Positions 50,178 through 59,687 of a stretch of DNA of 64,000 nt are shown in pieces. The notes below the pieces were generated by a model. That model did no database searches. It saw nothing but the letters and a program-made list of their open reading frames with translations, and was not told the origin of the DNA. Numbering within the stretch: position 1 is the first letter of the stretch; every line of letters begins with the position of its first letter. The position numbers and the translations under genes are program-made. The DNA is from Phytohabitans sp052068095 (GTDB lineage Bacteria; Actinomycetota; Actinomycetes; Mycobacteriales; Micromonosporaceae): contig NZ_JBQHDG010000004.1 of NCBI RefSeq assembly GCF_052068095.1, forward strand, positions 372,001-436,000, read 5' to 3'.

Positions 50178-51397
50178 GTCAGGCTTTCCTTTGCGGCGGC
50201 TGGAGAGGAGACAAGGTTCGGCGGATTGAGCCGATTGACCGCCCGGCTGCCGGTGGGCAGCTCGGCGCGGACCCGGAACAGGCCGCCTTCGACGAGGCCG
50301 GCGGTGATCGTGCCGTGCGCGGCCGTGGCGCGCTCGCGCATGCCGAGAAGCCCAAACTCCGAACCGGAGCGGCGGCTGCCGGACTCGGCGACCCGGTTGG
50401 TGACCTCGATGCACACGGTGTCCGCGGTGTACTCGATGTCGAGGGTGGCGCTGCCGTCGCCGTAGCGGTGCGCGTTCGTCAGCGCCTCCTGCGCGATCCG
50501 GTACGCGGCCAGGCTCACCACCGCCGGCAACGGCCGGGGCTCACCACGCTGCTCGCACCGCACCGAGAAGCCCACGGAGCCTAGCCCGTCCAGCAGGTCC
50601 CGCAGGCGTTCCACCCCGGGCGCCGGCTCGACGCTGCGCACCTCGTCCGGGTCGCGCAGCACGCTGATCACCGACTTGAGCTCCTCCAGGACGGCGTCCG
50701 CGGCCGTGCGGATGTTCGCGAGCACCGGCCACACCTTGTCCGGCTCGGCGCGCAGCACGTGGTCGGCCGCGCCGGCGTGCACGCTGATGACCGCGATGTG
50801 GTGGGCGACGACGTCATGCAGCTCCCGGGCGATGCGCAGCCGCTCGTCCATCACCCGGCGGCGGGCCTCCTCCTCGCGGGTCACCTCCGCCTGCCGGGCA
50901 CGCTCGGTCACCTCCGCGATGTACGCCTGGCGCATCCGGATCGAGTCTCCGACGCCGGCACCGCCGAGGATGAACGCGAACGGGCCGAACTGCTCCGCGT
51001 TCCACCATTCGCTGGGCTGGTGCACTACCGTGCCGGCGACCATGAGCGAGCCCCACACGAAGAAGGCGTAGAGCCAGGGCCGGCGACGCGGGCTGTACAG
51101 CGCGGCCGAGTACGCCATCATGCCGGCGACGACGAACAGCCCGTCCGGCGGCCGGCCCAGCGCGATGACGAGGATGGCGACGGCGGTGCCGGCCAGGAAG
51201 ACCGGCACGGGATACCGCCGGCGCGCCAGGAGCAGCAGGGCGTACAGCACCGCCAGCAGCGTCGGTCCACTGTGTACCGCCGGGTTGCCCACGAACAGCA
51301 CGACCAGTACTCCGGAGGCGGCCAGCACCACGTCGCCCAGCGGGCCGCGATACCTGTCGACGTACAGGCGCATCTGCTGGTGGCGCACCATGGACAT
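50174..51397 (-). CDS. DesK/NarX-type sensor histidine kinase
   Basis: This kinase has 407 residues from ATG 51397. Four to six membrane helices lie at about 20-160 (VVLAASGVLVVLFVG, LLAVLYALLLLA, VFLAGTAVAILVIAL and others). The HisKA_3 box is RIARELHDVVAHHIAVISV (first His phosphorylated). HATPase motifs are AQEALTNAHRYG and SEFGLLGMRERA. TACCGT lies six bases before the ATG, so a leaderless start is likely. A GTG at 51403 is the alternative. It is operonic with the response regulator at 49494. The signal is unknown; the sensing part is nearly all within the membrane. Confidence 0.92.
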   Translation of the reverse strand: MSMVRHQQMRLYVDRYRGPLGDVVLAASGVLVVLFVGNPAVHSGPTLLAVLYALLLLARRRYPVPVFLAGTAVAILVIALGRPPDGLFVVAGMMAYSAALYSPRRRPWLYAFFVWGSLMVAGTVVHQPSEWWNAEQFGPFAFILGGAGVGDSIRMRQAYIAEVTERARQAEVTREEEARRRVMDERLRIARELHDVVAHHIAVISVHAGAADHVLRAEPDKVWPVLANIRTAADAVLEELKSVISVLRDPDEVRSVEPAPGVERLRDLLDGLGSVGFSVRCEQRGEPRPLPAVVSLAAYRIAQEALTNAHRYGDGSATLDIEYTADTVCIEVTNRVAESGSRRSGSEFGLLGMRERATAAHGTITAGLVEGGLFRVRAELPTGSRAVNRLNPPNLVSSPAAAKESLT

Positions 51398-51403
51398 GAT
51401 CAC

Positions 51404-51409
51404 ACGGTA
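51404..51409 (-). promoter_or_regulatory. -10 element for leaderless kinase gene
   Basis: On the minus strand TACCGT is followed by GTGATC and ATG 51397. The spacing matches other leaderless starts here. Confidence 0.45.
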
Positions 51410-51464
51410 GAACGCCGAGCCGGTTCCTATCGACCTGTTCCCGTGGTATCGGGGGCCGTGAACT

Positions 51465-51480
51465 TACTGCGTTCGCAGTA
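51465..51480. promoter_or_regulatory. Palindromic operator upstream of the MMPL gene
   Basis: TACTGCG-TT-CGCAGTA is a perfect inverted repeat with 7-bp arms and a 2-nt centre, 81 bp before the MMPL start. Its form suits a TetR-type repressor. No TetR gene lies in the immediate vicinity. Confidence 0.5.
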
Positions 51481-51560
51481 CGTCGTCGCCTGCGCTGACA
51501 GGACGACGCACCAGCGGCGCCTCCGCCATCGTTGAGATCAAGAATGGACGGAGGATGGTC

Positions 51561-53785
51561 GTGGCAATCCTGTTGTACCGGCTTGGAAGGTTCTCGTTCC
51601 GGCGCCGCTGGCTGACCCTGTTCACGTGGGTGATCGTGCTGGCCTCGTTCGGCTTCGGGGCGGCGAGCCTGTCCGGACCGACCAGTGACGCCGTGTCCAT
51701 TCCCGGCACCGAGTCGTGGCGGGCGAGGGATGTACTGGCGGAGAAGTTCGGCCCGGAGGTCAACGGGGCCTCGGCCCGGGTCGTGTTCACCGCCTCCGGC
51801 GACGCCACGCTGACCGGCGCGGACCAGAAGGCCGCTGTCCAGGCAACGGTCGCCGCGCTAAGGGAGGCATCGCAGGTCACGGCGGTTGCCGACCCGTACG
51901 AGGCCGGGATGGTCACACCTGACGGGAAGACCGCCTACGCCACCGTTTCCTACCCGGTCGCCGCACCCGATGTGAGCCCCGCGTCCCGTGAGGCACTTCT
52001 CGCGGCCGGTGACACCGCACGACAGGCCGGCATCGGCGTCGACTACTCCGGGGAGGTCACCGCGGAGTCCGAAGCCTCCAGTGCCGCCGAAGCGCTCGGC
52101 ATCGTCGTGGCCGCCGCTGTCTTGCTGATCACCTTCGGCGCGCTCGCGGCCGCCGGCCTGCCGCTGCTGACCGCGCTCGCGGGCGTCGCCATCGGCACGC
52201 TCGGCATCAGCATCGCCACCGGCTTCCTCGACCTGTCTTCAAACGCCGCCGCCCTGGCCACCATGCTCGGGCTGGCCGTCGGCATCGACTACGCGCTGTT
52301 CGTCCTGTCGCGCTACCGGCACGAGCTCGCCGCCGGCCACGACGGAGAAGAGGCCGCCGGCCGCGCTGTCGGCACCGCCGGATCCGCCGTCGTCTTCGCC
52401 GGCCTGACCGTCATCATCGCCCTGGCCGCGCTCACCGTGGTCGGCATCCCGTTCCTGGCCGCCATGGGCATCGCGGCCGCCGGCACCGTCGCCGTGGCCG
52501 TCGTGATCAGCCTGTCCCTGCTACCTGCCCTGCTCGGCTTCGCCGGCCGCAAAGTCGTCCTGCCCAGGGCACAGCGCCGTGGCATCGCCAAGCACGAGGG
52601 GCCAACTAGGACCCCGTTCGGCCAGCGCTGGGCCCGCACCGTCGTCACGTACCGCGTCCCGGCCCTGATCCTGTCCGTCGTCGCGGTCGGCGCCGTGGCG
52701 ATCCCGACGCTCGACCTACGTCTGGCGCTGCCCGACGAAAGCACCGCGTCCCCCGGGTCCACCCAGCGCAAGGCATACGACCAACTCGCCGGAGCCTTCG
52801 GACCCGGCGTCAACGGCCCCCTGATAATCGTGGTTCAGGCCGCCCCCGGCGCGGCCACGGCAGCGGGCGAACAGGCACAGAAGATCATTTCGGGGACCGG
52901 GAACATCGTGCTCGTAACCGCCCCCACGCCAAACCGGGCCGGGGACACCGCCATCCTCCGGATCATCCCCGGCACCGGTCCCACCAGCGAGGAAACCAAG
53001 GAGCTCGTACACGACATCCGCGCTCAGCAAGCGCGCTTCACCGCAGCCACCGGCGGCGCGACGCTGGCCGTCACCGGCCGCACCGCGATCGACATCGACG
53101 TGTCGGAGAAATCAACAACGCGCTGCTGCCGTACCTGGCCGTGGTGGTCGGCCTCGCGCTCATCCTGCTGATGCTGGTGTTCCGCAGCATCCTGGTGCCG
53201 ATCAAGGCGACGCTGGGCTTCCTGCTGTCGGTGGCCGCCTCGTTCGGCGCCCTGGTCTTCATCTTCCAGCAAGGCCACCTCGCCGGCCCGCTCGGCATCG
53301 AGTCGACCGGCCCGATCATCAGCTTCGTCCCGATCTTCCTGGTCGGTGTCCTCTTCGGACTCGCCATGGACTACGAGGTCTTCCTGGTCACCCGCGCCCG
53401 CGAGGACTTCGTACACGGCGCCACCCCGAACGACGCGATCATCTCCAGCATGCGGCACAACGCGCGGGTCGTCACCGCCGCAGCACTGATCATGACCAGC
53501 GTCTTCGCCGGCTTTATCCTCGCCGAAGACCCCATCGTCAAGTCGCTAGGATTCGCCCTCGCGTTCGGCGTCGCCGTCGACGCCCTGCTGGTCCGCATGA
53601 CCATCGTGCCGGCCGTGCTGTCGCTGCTCGGCAGATCGGCGTGGTGGCTGCCGAAGTGGCTGGACAGGATCCTGCCGAACGTCGACGTCGAAGGAGACCG
53701 GCTGGCCAAGCGGCTCGCCGCCGTGAAGTCTCATCCGCGAGCCGACCACCTGGCCAAAACTCAGGCCCGAAGCGGCATGGGGTAG
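51561..53785 (+). pseudogene. MMPL/RND-family exporter broken by a one-base frameshift
   Basis: The two reading frames together encode an MMPL-type transporter of about 740 residues. The first half starts at GTG 51561 (GGAGG six bases upstream) with LLYRLGRFSFRRRWL, a periplasmic-like loop and the helix-rich GIDYALFVLSRYRHELAAGH motif. After SEK at 53107 the frame runs into TTRCCRTWPWWSA and stops. The other frame gives NNALLPYLAVVVGLALILLM and continues with FGLAMDYEVFLVTRAREDFV to the end. One missing base near 53108-53111 explains this. MMPL proteins export lipids or drugs. A real mutation or a sequencing error is possible. Confidence 0.85.
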
Positions 53786-53972
53786 GTCGGCTTATGTTGG
53801 GCTCGCCTCGCAATCGAGGCGTTGACCGTGAAGGCCGCCGCCGAACTGCGCGTGATGCCACCGAGCGCGCCGACTGACATTCGTCGGGCGACAGGAGGCA
53901 CGGTCAGTGGCGTGATTAGGGCCGGCGACGGTTTCCCACGACTGCGACGGACCGCGCGTGGGCGGGAGCGCG

Positions 53973-54212
53973 GTGACCGTCCACATACGCATCGAGGGTG
54001 CTGACTGCCATGGGCAGGTGGACCAGGTCCGGTCGCGCGATTTGGTCGAGCACCTCCTGACAGTCCTGCGCCACAGCGCGTCCCTCGACCACGCCGGCGC
54101 AAGCCGCCACGCCTGGCGTGATGACCGACGCGCACCGGCCTGCCAGGTGGCAGCGCGGCGGCAGGGTCGCGCCCCGGCAGTTGGCCGGCAGTTTCACGCG
54201 CGGCGGGGCTGA
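53973..54212 (+). CDS. Weakly supported small ORF before the injection-system operon
   Basis: A GTG at 53973 with GGGAG four bases upstream opens a 79-codon frame (VTVHIRIEGADCHGQVDQVR and onwards) that ends at 54212. The first half is protein-like; the second is Arg/Ala-rich. No family is recognised. The rest of 53786-54272 shows no supported gene. This stretch must contain the promoter of the downstream operon. Confidence 0.25.
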   Translation: MTVHIRIEGADCHGQVDQVRSRDLVEHLLTVLRHSASLDHAGASRHAWRDDRRAPACQVAARRQGRAPAVGRQFHARRG

Positions 54213-54272
54213 CGCAGGTCGGTCCAACGCAGGCTTGGCAACGCATCGAGCCAAGCATCGGAGGTCGGACCA

Positions 54273-56417
54273 GTGAACGGCACCGCGAACGCCGAGCCGG
54301 TCGACGAGTTGCGATCGGTCCTGGGCCGGCTGGACGAGGTGCTTGCCGCGGCGGTGGTCCAAGCGGAGGCGGCCTTCGCCGGCCGCGGCCCGGACCCGTA
54401 CCGCGGCCTCTATGTCGACGGTCCGGAGGTTCGCCGGTTGCTGGTGCGGGAGCCGGGCGAACCTCCGCTCGGTCCGGTCGGCGAACACGGTGGGCTGGCG
54501 GTGGCACCCGGGCCGGTGCTGCGGCGGATGCTGGACGGCTTCGACCTGACCCCATTCGACCTGGACCTTGTCGTCATCGCGCTGGCCCCGGAGTTCGACC
54601 TCAAGTACGAACGGCTGTTCGGATACCTCCAGGACGACGTGACCCGCCGGCGCCCGACCGTGGACCTGGCGTTGAACCTGTTGTGCGGCACCGCCGGCGA
54701 GAAGCTGGGCCGCCGGGCGCACCTGGCCCCGGACGCGCCGCTGCGCCGGCACGGGCTGGTCGGCCTCACCTACGACCCGGGCCTGCCGGAACCGCCGCTG
54801 CTGGCGCACAGCCTGCGACCGGCGCCTGAGCTGGTCTGGCTGCTGTGCGGCGGAGCTGGCCCGGCCAGCGGCCACCGGTTGCTGACGCCGGCCGCGGTGC
54901 CCCCTGCGACCACCGCGGCGATCGGCGCGGGTGACCCGCTGGCGCCGGCCGTGGCCGCACTCGGCGCGAGCCGGAAGGGCGAGCCAGCGCCCCGGCTGTA
55001 CCTGCGTGGACCGTCCCGGGTCGCGGCTCGCGATGCGGTGCACCGGCTGGCTGGCGTGCTCGGACTGCCGGTGGTGGACCTGGACGTCGAGGCCGCGCTC
55101 GACGTACCCGCCGCGCTGACCGACCGGCTGGACGCGGCGCTGCGCGAGGCGGGTTTGCGCGCGGCGATGGTGTGCCTGTCCGGCTTCGACGCCTTGCTCG
55201 CGGCGACCGGTGACGGCCTGCCGGGGCTGCGCCAGGCGGTGCTGAGCGCGGTGGCGGGCTGCCGCCGCCCGGTCGTGTTCGCCGGTACCCGCCGGTGGAC
55301 CGTGGTCGACGAAATCGCGACGCCGGTGGTCGAGGTGACGGTGCCGCTGCCGGACTTCGAGACCCGGCAGTCCTGCTGGACAACGCGGTTGCGCGCGGTC
55401 GGCGCCGAACTCGCCGCGGCGGACATCCGGGCGCTGGCCGGGCGGTTCCGGTTCACCGCCGACCAGATCGAGCGCACGGTCGCCGCTGCCGCCTACGCCG
55501 CCACGCTGCGCGACGGGGCTCCCCCGCACCGCGCCGACCTGTTCGCGGCCGCCCGGGCCGGATCCGGGCCGGGCCTCGCGAACCTTGCCGTTCGCGTGCG
55601 GCCCACGTACCGATGGGATGACCTCGTCCTGCCCGCCGACCGGCTCGCGCAACTACGCGAGGTGTGCCAGCACGTCGAGTGGCGGCACACGGTATTCGAC
55701 CGGTGGGGGTTCGACCGGCGGCTGTCCCTGGGCAAGGGGCTCACCGTCCTGTTCGCCGGCCCGTCCGGCACCGGGAAGACGATGGCGGCCGAGGTGATCG
55801 CCAACGAGCTTGGCCTCGACCTGTACAAGATCGATCTCTCGCAGGTCATCAGCAAGTACATCGGCGAGACGGAGCAGCGGCTGGAGCGGATCTTCGTGGC
55901 CGCGCAGGAGAGCAACGCGATCCTGTTCTTCGACGAAGCCGACGCGATCTTCGGCAAGCGGTCGGAGGTCCGCGACGCGCACGACCGCTACGCCAACATC
56001 GAGACGTCGTACCTGTTGCAGCGCATGGAGGCGTACGAGGGGACCACGATCCTCGCCACCAACCTGCGCCGCAACCTCGACGAGGCGTTCCTGCGCCGGC
56101 TGTCGTTCGCGGTGGATTTCCCGCATCCGGGCGCGGCGCAGCGCTTGGAGATCTGGCGGAAAGTGTGGCCGGCCGAGGCGCCCCGCGAGGCCGGGCTGGA
56201 CCTGGCGTTCATGGCCCAGCAGTTCGAGCTGCCCGGCGGGCACATCCGCAACGTGGCCCTGAACGCGGCCTTCCTCGCCGCGGCCAACGGCGGCGTGGTC
56301 GCCATGCCGCACCTGCTCGCGGCCACCCAGCGGGAGTACCAGAAGCTCGGCCGGCTGTGCGTGGCCGAGGACTTCGGACCGTACCAGGAGATGGCGGCGG
56401 AAGGCGGGTTGGCGTGA
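54273..56417 (+). CDS. AAA+ ATPase of the contractile injection system
   Basis: This protein has 714 residues from a GTG with GGAGG eight bases upstream. The C-terminal AAA+ module has Walker A GPSGTGKTMAAEVIA (about 496), Walker B NAILFFDEADAIFGKR (about 550), sensor ATNLRRNLDEAFLRRLSF with the arginine finger, and a small lid domain. Residues about 1-440 include an inactive ATPase-like region (LYLRGPSRVAARDAVHRLAG) without a Walker lysine. An ATPase of this type is a standard part of eCIS loci and may act in assembly or disassembly of the particle. Its stop overlaps the next gene by 4 bp. Confidence 0.92.
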   Translation: MNGTANAEPVDELRSVLGRLDEVLAAAVVQAEAAFAGRGPDPYRGLYVDGPEVRRLLVREPGEPPLGPVGEHGGLAVAPGPVLRRMLDGFDLTPFDLDLVVIALAPEFDLKYERLFGYLQDDVTRRRPTVDLALNLLCGTAGEKLGRRAHLAPDAPLRRHGLVGLTYDPGLPEPPLLAHSLRPAPELVWLLCGGAGPASGHRLLTPAAVPPATTAAIGAGDPLAPAVAALGASRKGEPAPRLYLRGPSRVAARDAVHRLAGVLGLPVVDLDVEAALDVPAALTDRLDAALREAGLRAAMVCLSGFDALLAATGDGLPGLRQAVLSAVAGCRRPVVFAGTRRWTVVDEIATPVVEVTVPLPDFETRQSCWTTRLRAVGAELAAADIRALAGRFRFTADQIERTVAAAAYAATLRDGAPPHRADLFAAARAGSGPGLANLAVRVRPTYRWDDLVLPADRLAQLREVCQHVEWRHTVFDRWGFDRRLSLGKGLTVLFAGPSGTGKTMAAEVIANELGLDLYKIDLSQVISKYIGETEQRLERIFVAAQESNAILFFDEADAIFGKRSEVRDAHDRYANIETSYLLQRMEAYEGTTILATNLRRNLDEAFLRRLSFAVDFPHPGAAQRLEIWRKVWPAEAPREAGLDLAFMAQQFELPGGHIRNVALNAAFLAAANGGVVAMPHLLAATQREYQKLGRLCVAEDFGPYQEMAAEGGLA

Positions 56418-57256
56418 TCCGGGACCTCGACGCCGCGCTGCGACGGATGTTCGCCGGGGAGGCAGTGCCCGGTTCGGAGCTGGCCAACGCGCCGGTCTCC
56501 TTCGCCGTGCCCGACCAGCGCTGGCGCGGCACCGGCACCGGCCTCGCGCTCAACGCCTACCTGTTCCGGGTCGGCGAGAACCGGGCCCTTCGGTCCAACG
56601 AACGGTTCACCCGGTTGGACGGAGGCGTCATGCTCGTCGATGGGCCGCCGGCTCGGGTGGACTGCTCGTACCTGATCACGGCCTGGAACAAGGGCCAGCC
56701 AATCAGCGGCGCGGACCTGGAGGACCAGGAACACCGGCTGCTCAGCCAGGCGCTCGACGTGATCCTGCGCAACCCGACCCTCCCGCGCCGGCACCTGACC
56801 GGCCTGGTGGCGCAGCACGGGGACCTGCCGCTGATGGCCGCCGAGCCGGACGGCCCGGGCGCCACCGGCGAGTTCTGGTCCGGGCTCGGCACCTACCTGC
56901 GGCCCTCGATCACCTGCCGGGTGACCATCGCCCTGCCCGACCGCCCGACCGACGGGGGCCCGCCGGTCAGCACCGTCGAGGTCGGTACCGCCGAAGACCC
57001 GGGCCGGCGGTACACCGTCGGCGGCACCGTGCGGCCGGCCGATCCGGACGCCGCGCCGGTGGCCGGCGCCTGGCTGCGGGTCGCCGGTACGGCGCGGATC
57101 GCCGTGACCGACGCCGGCGGCCGGTTCGTCCTATCTGGACTGACCGCCGGCGACCACCAGATCGAGGTGCGGGCGGTGGGCTTCCACCCGGCGAGCGCGC
57201 CGATCGTGGTCCCGTCGCCGGTCGCCGGCACCGACATCCAACTCCAGCCGCTCTAG
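56414..57256 (+). CDS. DUF4255/Pvc16-like protein with carboxypeptidase-regulatory-like tail
   Basis: This protein has 280 residues from GTG 56414. The N-terminal 170 residues match the DUF4255 pattern of eCIS and tailocin loci: IRDLDAALRRMF, then LNAYLFRVGENRALRSNERF and DCSYLITAWNKGQPISGADL, and QEHRLLSQALDVIL. This family is thought to form the tail terminator cap that ends the sheath-tube. A C-terminal beta-sandwich (GTVRPADPDAAPVAGAWLRV, then TDAGGRFVLSGLTAGDHQIE) is a carboxypeptidase-regulatory-like domain, a common extra that may bind or decorate. It is coupled to the ATPase gene. Confidence 0.9.
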   Translation: MIRDLDAALRRMFAGEAVPGSELANAPVSFAVPDQRWRGTGTGLALNAYLFRVGENRALRSNERFTRLDGGVMLVDGPPARVDCSYLITAWNKGQPISGADLEDQEHRLLSQALDVILRNPTLPRRHLTGLVAQHGDLPLMAAEPDGPGATGEFWSGLGTYLRPSITCRVTIALPDRPTDGGPPVSTVEVGTAEDPGRRYTVGGTVRPADPDAAPVAGAWLRVAGTARIAVTDAGGRFVLSGLTAGDHQIEVRAVGFHPASAPIVVPSPVAGTDIQLQPL

Positions 57257-57280
57257 GCCAGCACCGTAGGAGAAAACGGC

Positions 57281-59206
57281 ATGCCAAACCTGACCACCCC
57301 GGGCGTCTTCATCGAGGAGATCCCGGCCACCGGCCCCATCGCGGGGGTCGGCACCAGCACCGCCGCGTTCATCGGCCCGGCCCTCGTCGGCGACGTGAAC
57401 GTACCGGTGAAAATCACCAACTGGACCCAGTTCCGGGACACCTTCGGCGACTACATGACCGCGCCCCGCGGCTATCTCGCCCACGCCGTGCGCGGGTTCT
57501 TTCTGAACGGCGGCACGGTGTGTTACGTGGTGCGGGTCGGCACCGCTCGGCGAGCCGTGCTGGAGCTCAACGACCGAGGCGGCACGCCCGGAAAGGCGCT
57601 GGTGGTGCGGGCCCGCGACGGCAACACCGGCGGGGCGGCCGGCAACGACATCAAGCTGAGGGTCAGCGACGCGCAGATCGTGGACCAGAGCAAGAACGCC
57701 CGGGTACGTAAGGCGAGCGCGCCGATCACCGGTGCCGCCAACGACACGGTCACGCTCCAGAACGCCGCCGACGCGGGCCAGTTCCGGCCCGGCGACGTGG
57801 TCACCGTGGGCACCGGCACCGACCGGTTCCCGATCTCCCGGATCACCGGAGCCACTCTGGTCCTCGAATCCGTCCTCGGCACGCCCTCCGGCGCCGGCAC
57901 CGTACGCATCGCCAACCTGGTGCCCGGGCAGAAGACGTTCCGCGTCGAGAACCGGACGGGCATCCAGCCGGGCAGTGCGGTGCGCCTGGCACAGGGCACG
58001 ACCCAGGAGGACGCCGTCGCCACCGCGGTGGACGGCGAGTTCGTCACCTTCGCCGCCGGACTAACCAAGGGCTACAACCTCGCCGGTACCGACAACGTCG
58101 CGGTGACCACGTCGGAGTTCACCCTCGCGGTCACCTTCCAAGGCGTCACCGAGACGTTCCCGAACCTGGCGATGGACCCGCGGCACAACCGGTACGTCAT
58201 CCGCACCGTCGAGTCCGCCTTCGTCGACGTGAGCCTGCCGGACGTGCCCAGCGTGCAGCCGCCGCCGACGAACCGGCCCGCGGTGGTCACCGACGTGAGC
58301 CTCGCCGGCGGTACGGCCGACACTCCGGCCGCGGTCACCGTGGAGGACTACGCGGCCGCCCTCGCCGCGCTGGAGCGGGTCGACGACATCAACGTCGTGT
58401 GCGTCCCCGGGCGGACGGACCCCGCGGTACAGCAGGCGGTGATCAACCACTGCGAGCGGATGGCGGACCGGTTCGCGATCCTGGACTCCGCGCCCAAGGC
58501 CGGGCTGTCCGGCTCCGGCAGCGTCCTGGAGCAGCGCGCCGGGATCGGTTCCAGCCGCGGCTATGCGGCGCTGTACTACCCCTGGCTGTCGATCAGCGAC
58601 CCGAGCGGCTCCGGTGCGCAGACCCTGCTCGTCCCGCCGTCGGGGCACCTGGCCGGCGTGTACGCCCGCAGCGACGGCAGCCGCGGCGTGCATCGGGCCC
58701 CGGCCAACGAGACGATCGCCGGCGCGCTCGGGTTGGAGCGGGTACTCAGCGACGCCGACCAGGGCGAGCTGAACATCGAGGGCGTCAACGTGCTGCGCGT
58801 GTTCGGCGGCGGCCAGCCCCAGGTGTGGGGTGCGCGCACCACTGCGCCGAGGGACGAGACCGCCTGGCGCTATGTCAACGTGCGCCGGCTGTTCCTGTTC
58901 ATGGAGGAGTCCATCCAGGAGGGCATCCGCTGGGCGGTGTTCGAGCCGAACAACGAGTCGCTGTGGAAGCGCCTGGACCGGACCATCACCGACTTCCTCA
59001 CCCGGGTGTGGAGCTCCGGCGCGCTGTTCGGCGCCAGCCCGGAGGAGGCGTTCTACGTCAAGATCGACAGTGAGAACAACCCGCCGTCGCTGCGCGAACT
59101 GGGCCAGATCGTCATCGAGATCGGCGTCAACGTGGTGCGCCCGGCCGAGTTCGTCGTCGTCCGCATCGGCATGTGGCCGGGCGGCGCGCAGGTCACCGAG
59201 GGATGA
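57281..59206 (+). CDS. Contractile tail sheath protein
   Basis: This protein has 641 residues. The start MPNLTTPGVFIEEIPATGPI is the classic sheath N-terminus, which exchanges strands between subunits. The C-terminal core holds NVVCVPGRTDPAVQQAVINH, YAALYYPWLSISDP, PPSGHLAGVYARSDGSRGVH, RAPANETIAGALGLERVLSD, and finally WRYVNVRRLFLFMEESIQEG with NNESLWKRL. A beta-rich insertion (about 120-300) makes it longer than compact sheaths and would face outward. AGGAG precedes the ATG. Contraction drives the inner tube through a target membrane in related particles. Confidence 0.95.
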   Translation: MPNLTTPGVFIEEIPATGPIAGVGTSTAAFIGPALVGDVNVPVKITNWTQFRDTFGDYMTAPRGYLAHAVRGFFLNGGTVCYVVRVGTARRAVLELNDRGGTPGKALVVRARDGNTGGAAGNDIKLRVSDAQIVDQSKNARVRKASAPITGAANDTVTLQNAADAGQFRPGDVVTVGTGTDRFPISRITGATLVLESVLGTPSGAGTVRIANLVPGQKTFRVENRTGIQPGSAVRLAQGTTQEDAVATAVDGEFVTFAAGLTKGYNLAGTDNVAVTTSEFTLAVTFQGVTETFPNLAMDPRHNRYVIRTVESAFVDVSLPDVPSVQPPPTNRPAVVTDVSLAGGTADTPAAVTVEDYAAALAALERVDDINVVCVPGRTDPAVQQAVINHCERMADRFAILDSAPKAGLSGSGSVLEQRAGIGSSRGYAALYYPWLSISDPSGSGAQTLLVPPSGHLAGVYARSDGSRGVHRAPANETIAGALGLERVLSDADQGELNIEGVNVLRVFGGGQPQVWGARTTAPRDETAWRYVNVRRLFLFMEESIQEGIRWAVFEPNNESLWKRLDRTITDFLTRVWSSGALFGASPEEAFYVKIDSENNPPSLRELGQIVIEIGVNVVRPAEFVVVRIGMWPGGAQVTEG

Positions 59207-59240
59207 CAAGACCGCTAGCAGGCAGGGAGAGCAGACAACC

Positions 59241-59687
59241 ATGGCGCAGACCGGTGCCCGAGTCGACCCGTACGTCAACTTCAACTTCCTCGTCGAGATC
59301 GACGGGATCACCCAGGCGAGCTTTCGCGAGTGCGCCGGGCTCGACGCCACGACCGAGGTCATCGAGACCCGCGAGGGCGGCGACAACGCCGGCGTACGCA
59401 AGCTTCCCGGCAAGACGACGTTCACCGACATCACGCTCAAGTGGGGGCTGACCGACTCCGACGAGCTGTGGGCCTGGCGGCAGCAGGTGATCGACGGCAA
59501 CGTCCAGCGCAAGAACGGGTCGGTGATCGTGTACGACCTGGCCAACCGCCGCGAGGTGGTGCGGTGGAACTTCGTCAACGCCTGGCCGCACAAGTGGGAG
59601 GGCCCGCAGCTCAACGCCGGTGGCAACGAGGTGGCCATCGAGACGCTGATCCTCGCGCACGAGGGGGTAAAGCGTGTCCGCCGTTGA
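59241..59687 (+). CDS. Inner tail-tube protein
   Basis: This protein has 148 residues with a typical tube start: VDPYVNFNFLVEIDGITQAS, then FRECAGLDATTEVIETREGG and VRKLPGKTTFTDITLKWGLT. The C-terminus has NAWPHKWEGPQLNAGGNEVA and IETLILAHEGV. This is the T4 gp19-like conserved phage tail family found in eCIS and R-type particles. It stacks as hexameric rings within the sheath. GGGAGA lies upstream of the ATG. The stop lies 14 bp inside the next gene, so translation is coupled. Confidence 0.95.
   Translation: MAQTGARVDPYVNFNFLVEIDGITQASFRECAGLDATTEVIETREGGDNAGVRKLPGKTTFTDITLKWGLTDSDELWAWRQQVIDGNVQRKNGSVIVYDLANRREVVRWNFVNAWPHKWEGPQLNAGGNEVAIETLILAHEGVKRVRR

Noticed and set aside
53916..55652. 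578-codon minus-strand frame opposite the AAA+ ATPase
   Set aside because: The product is Arg/Gln/Gly-rich without motifs and opposes a gene with intact Walker A and B.
58061..59638. 525-codon minus-strand frame across the sheath and tube genes
   Set aside because: The plus strand encodes unmistakable sheath and tube proteins; the opposite frame is a codon-bias artefact.
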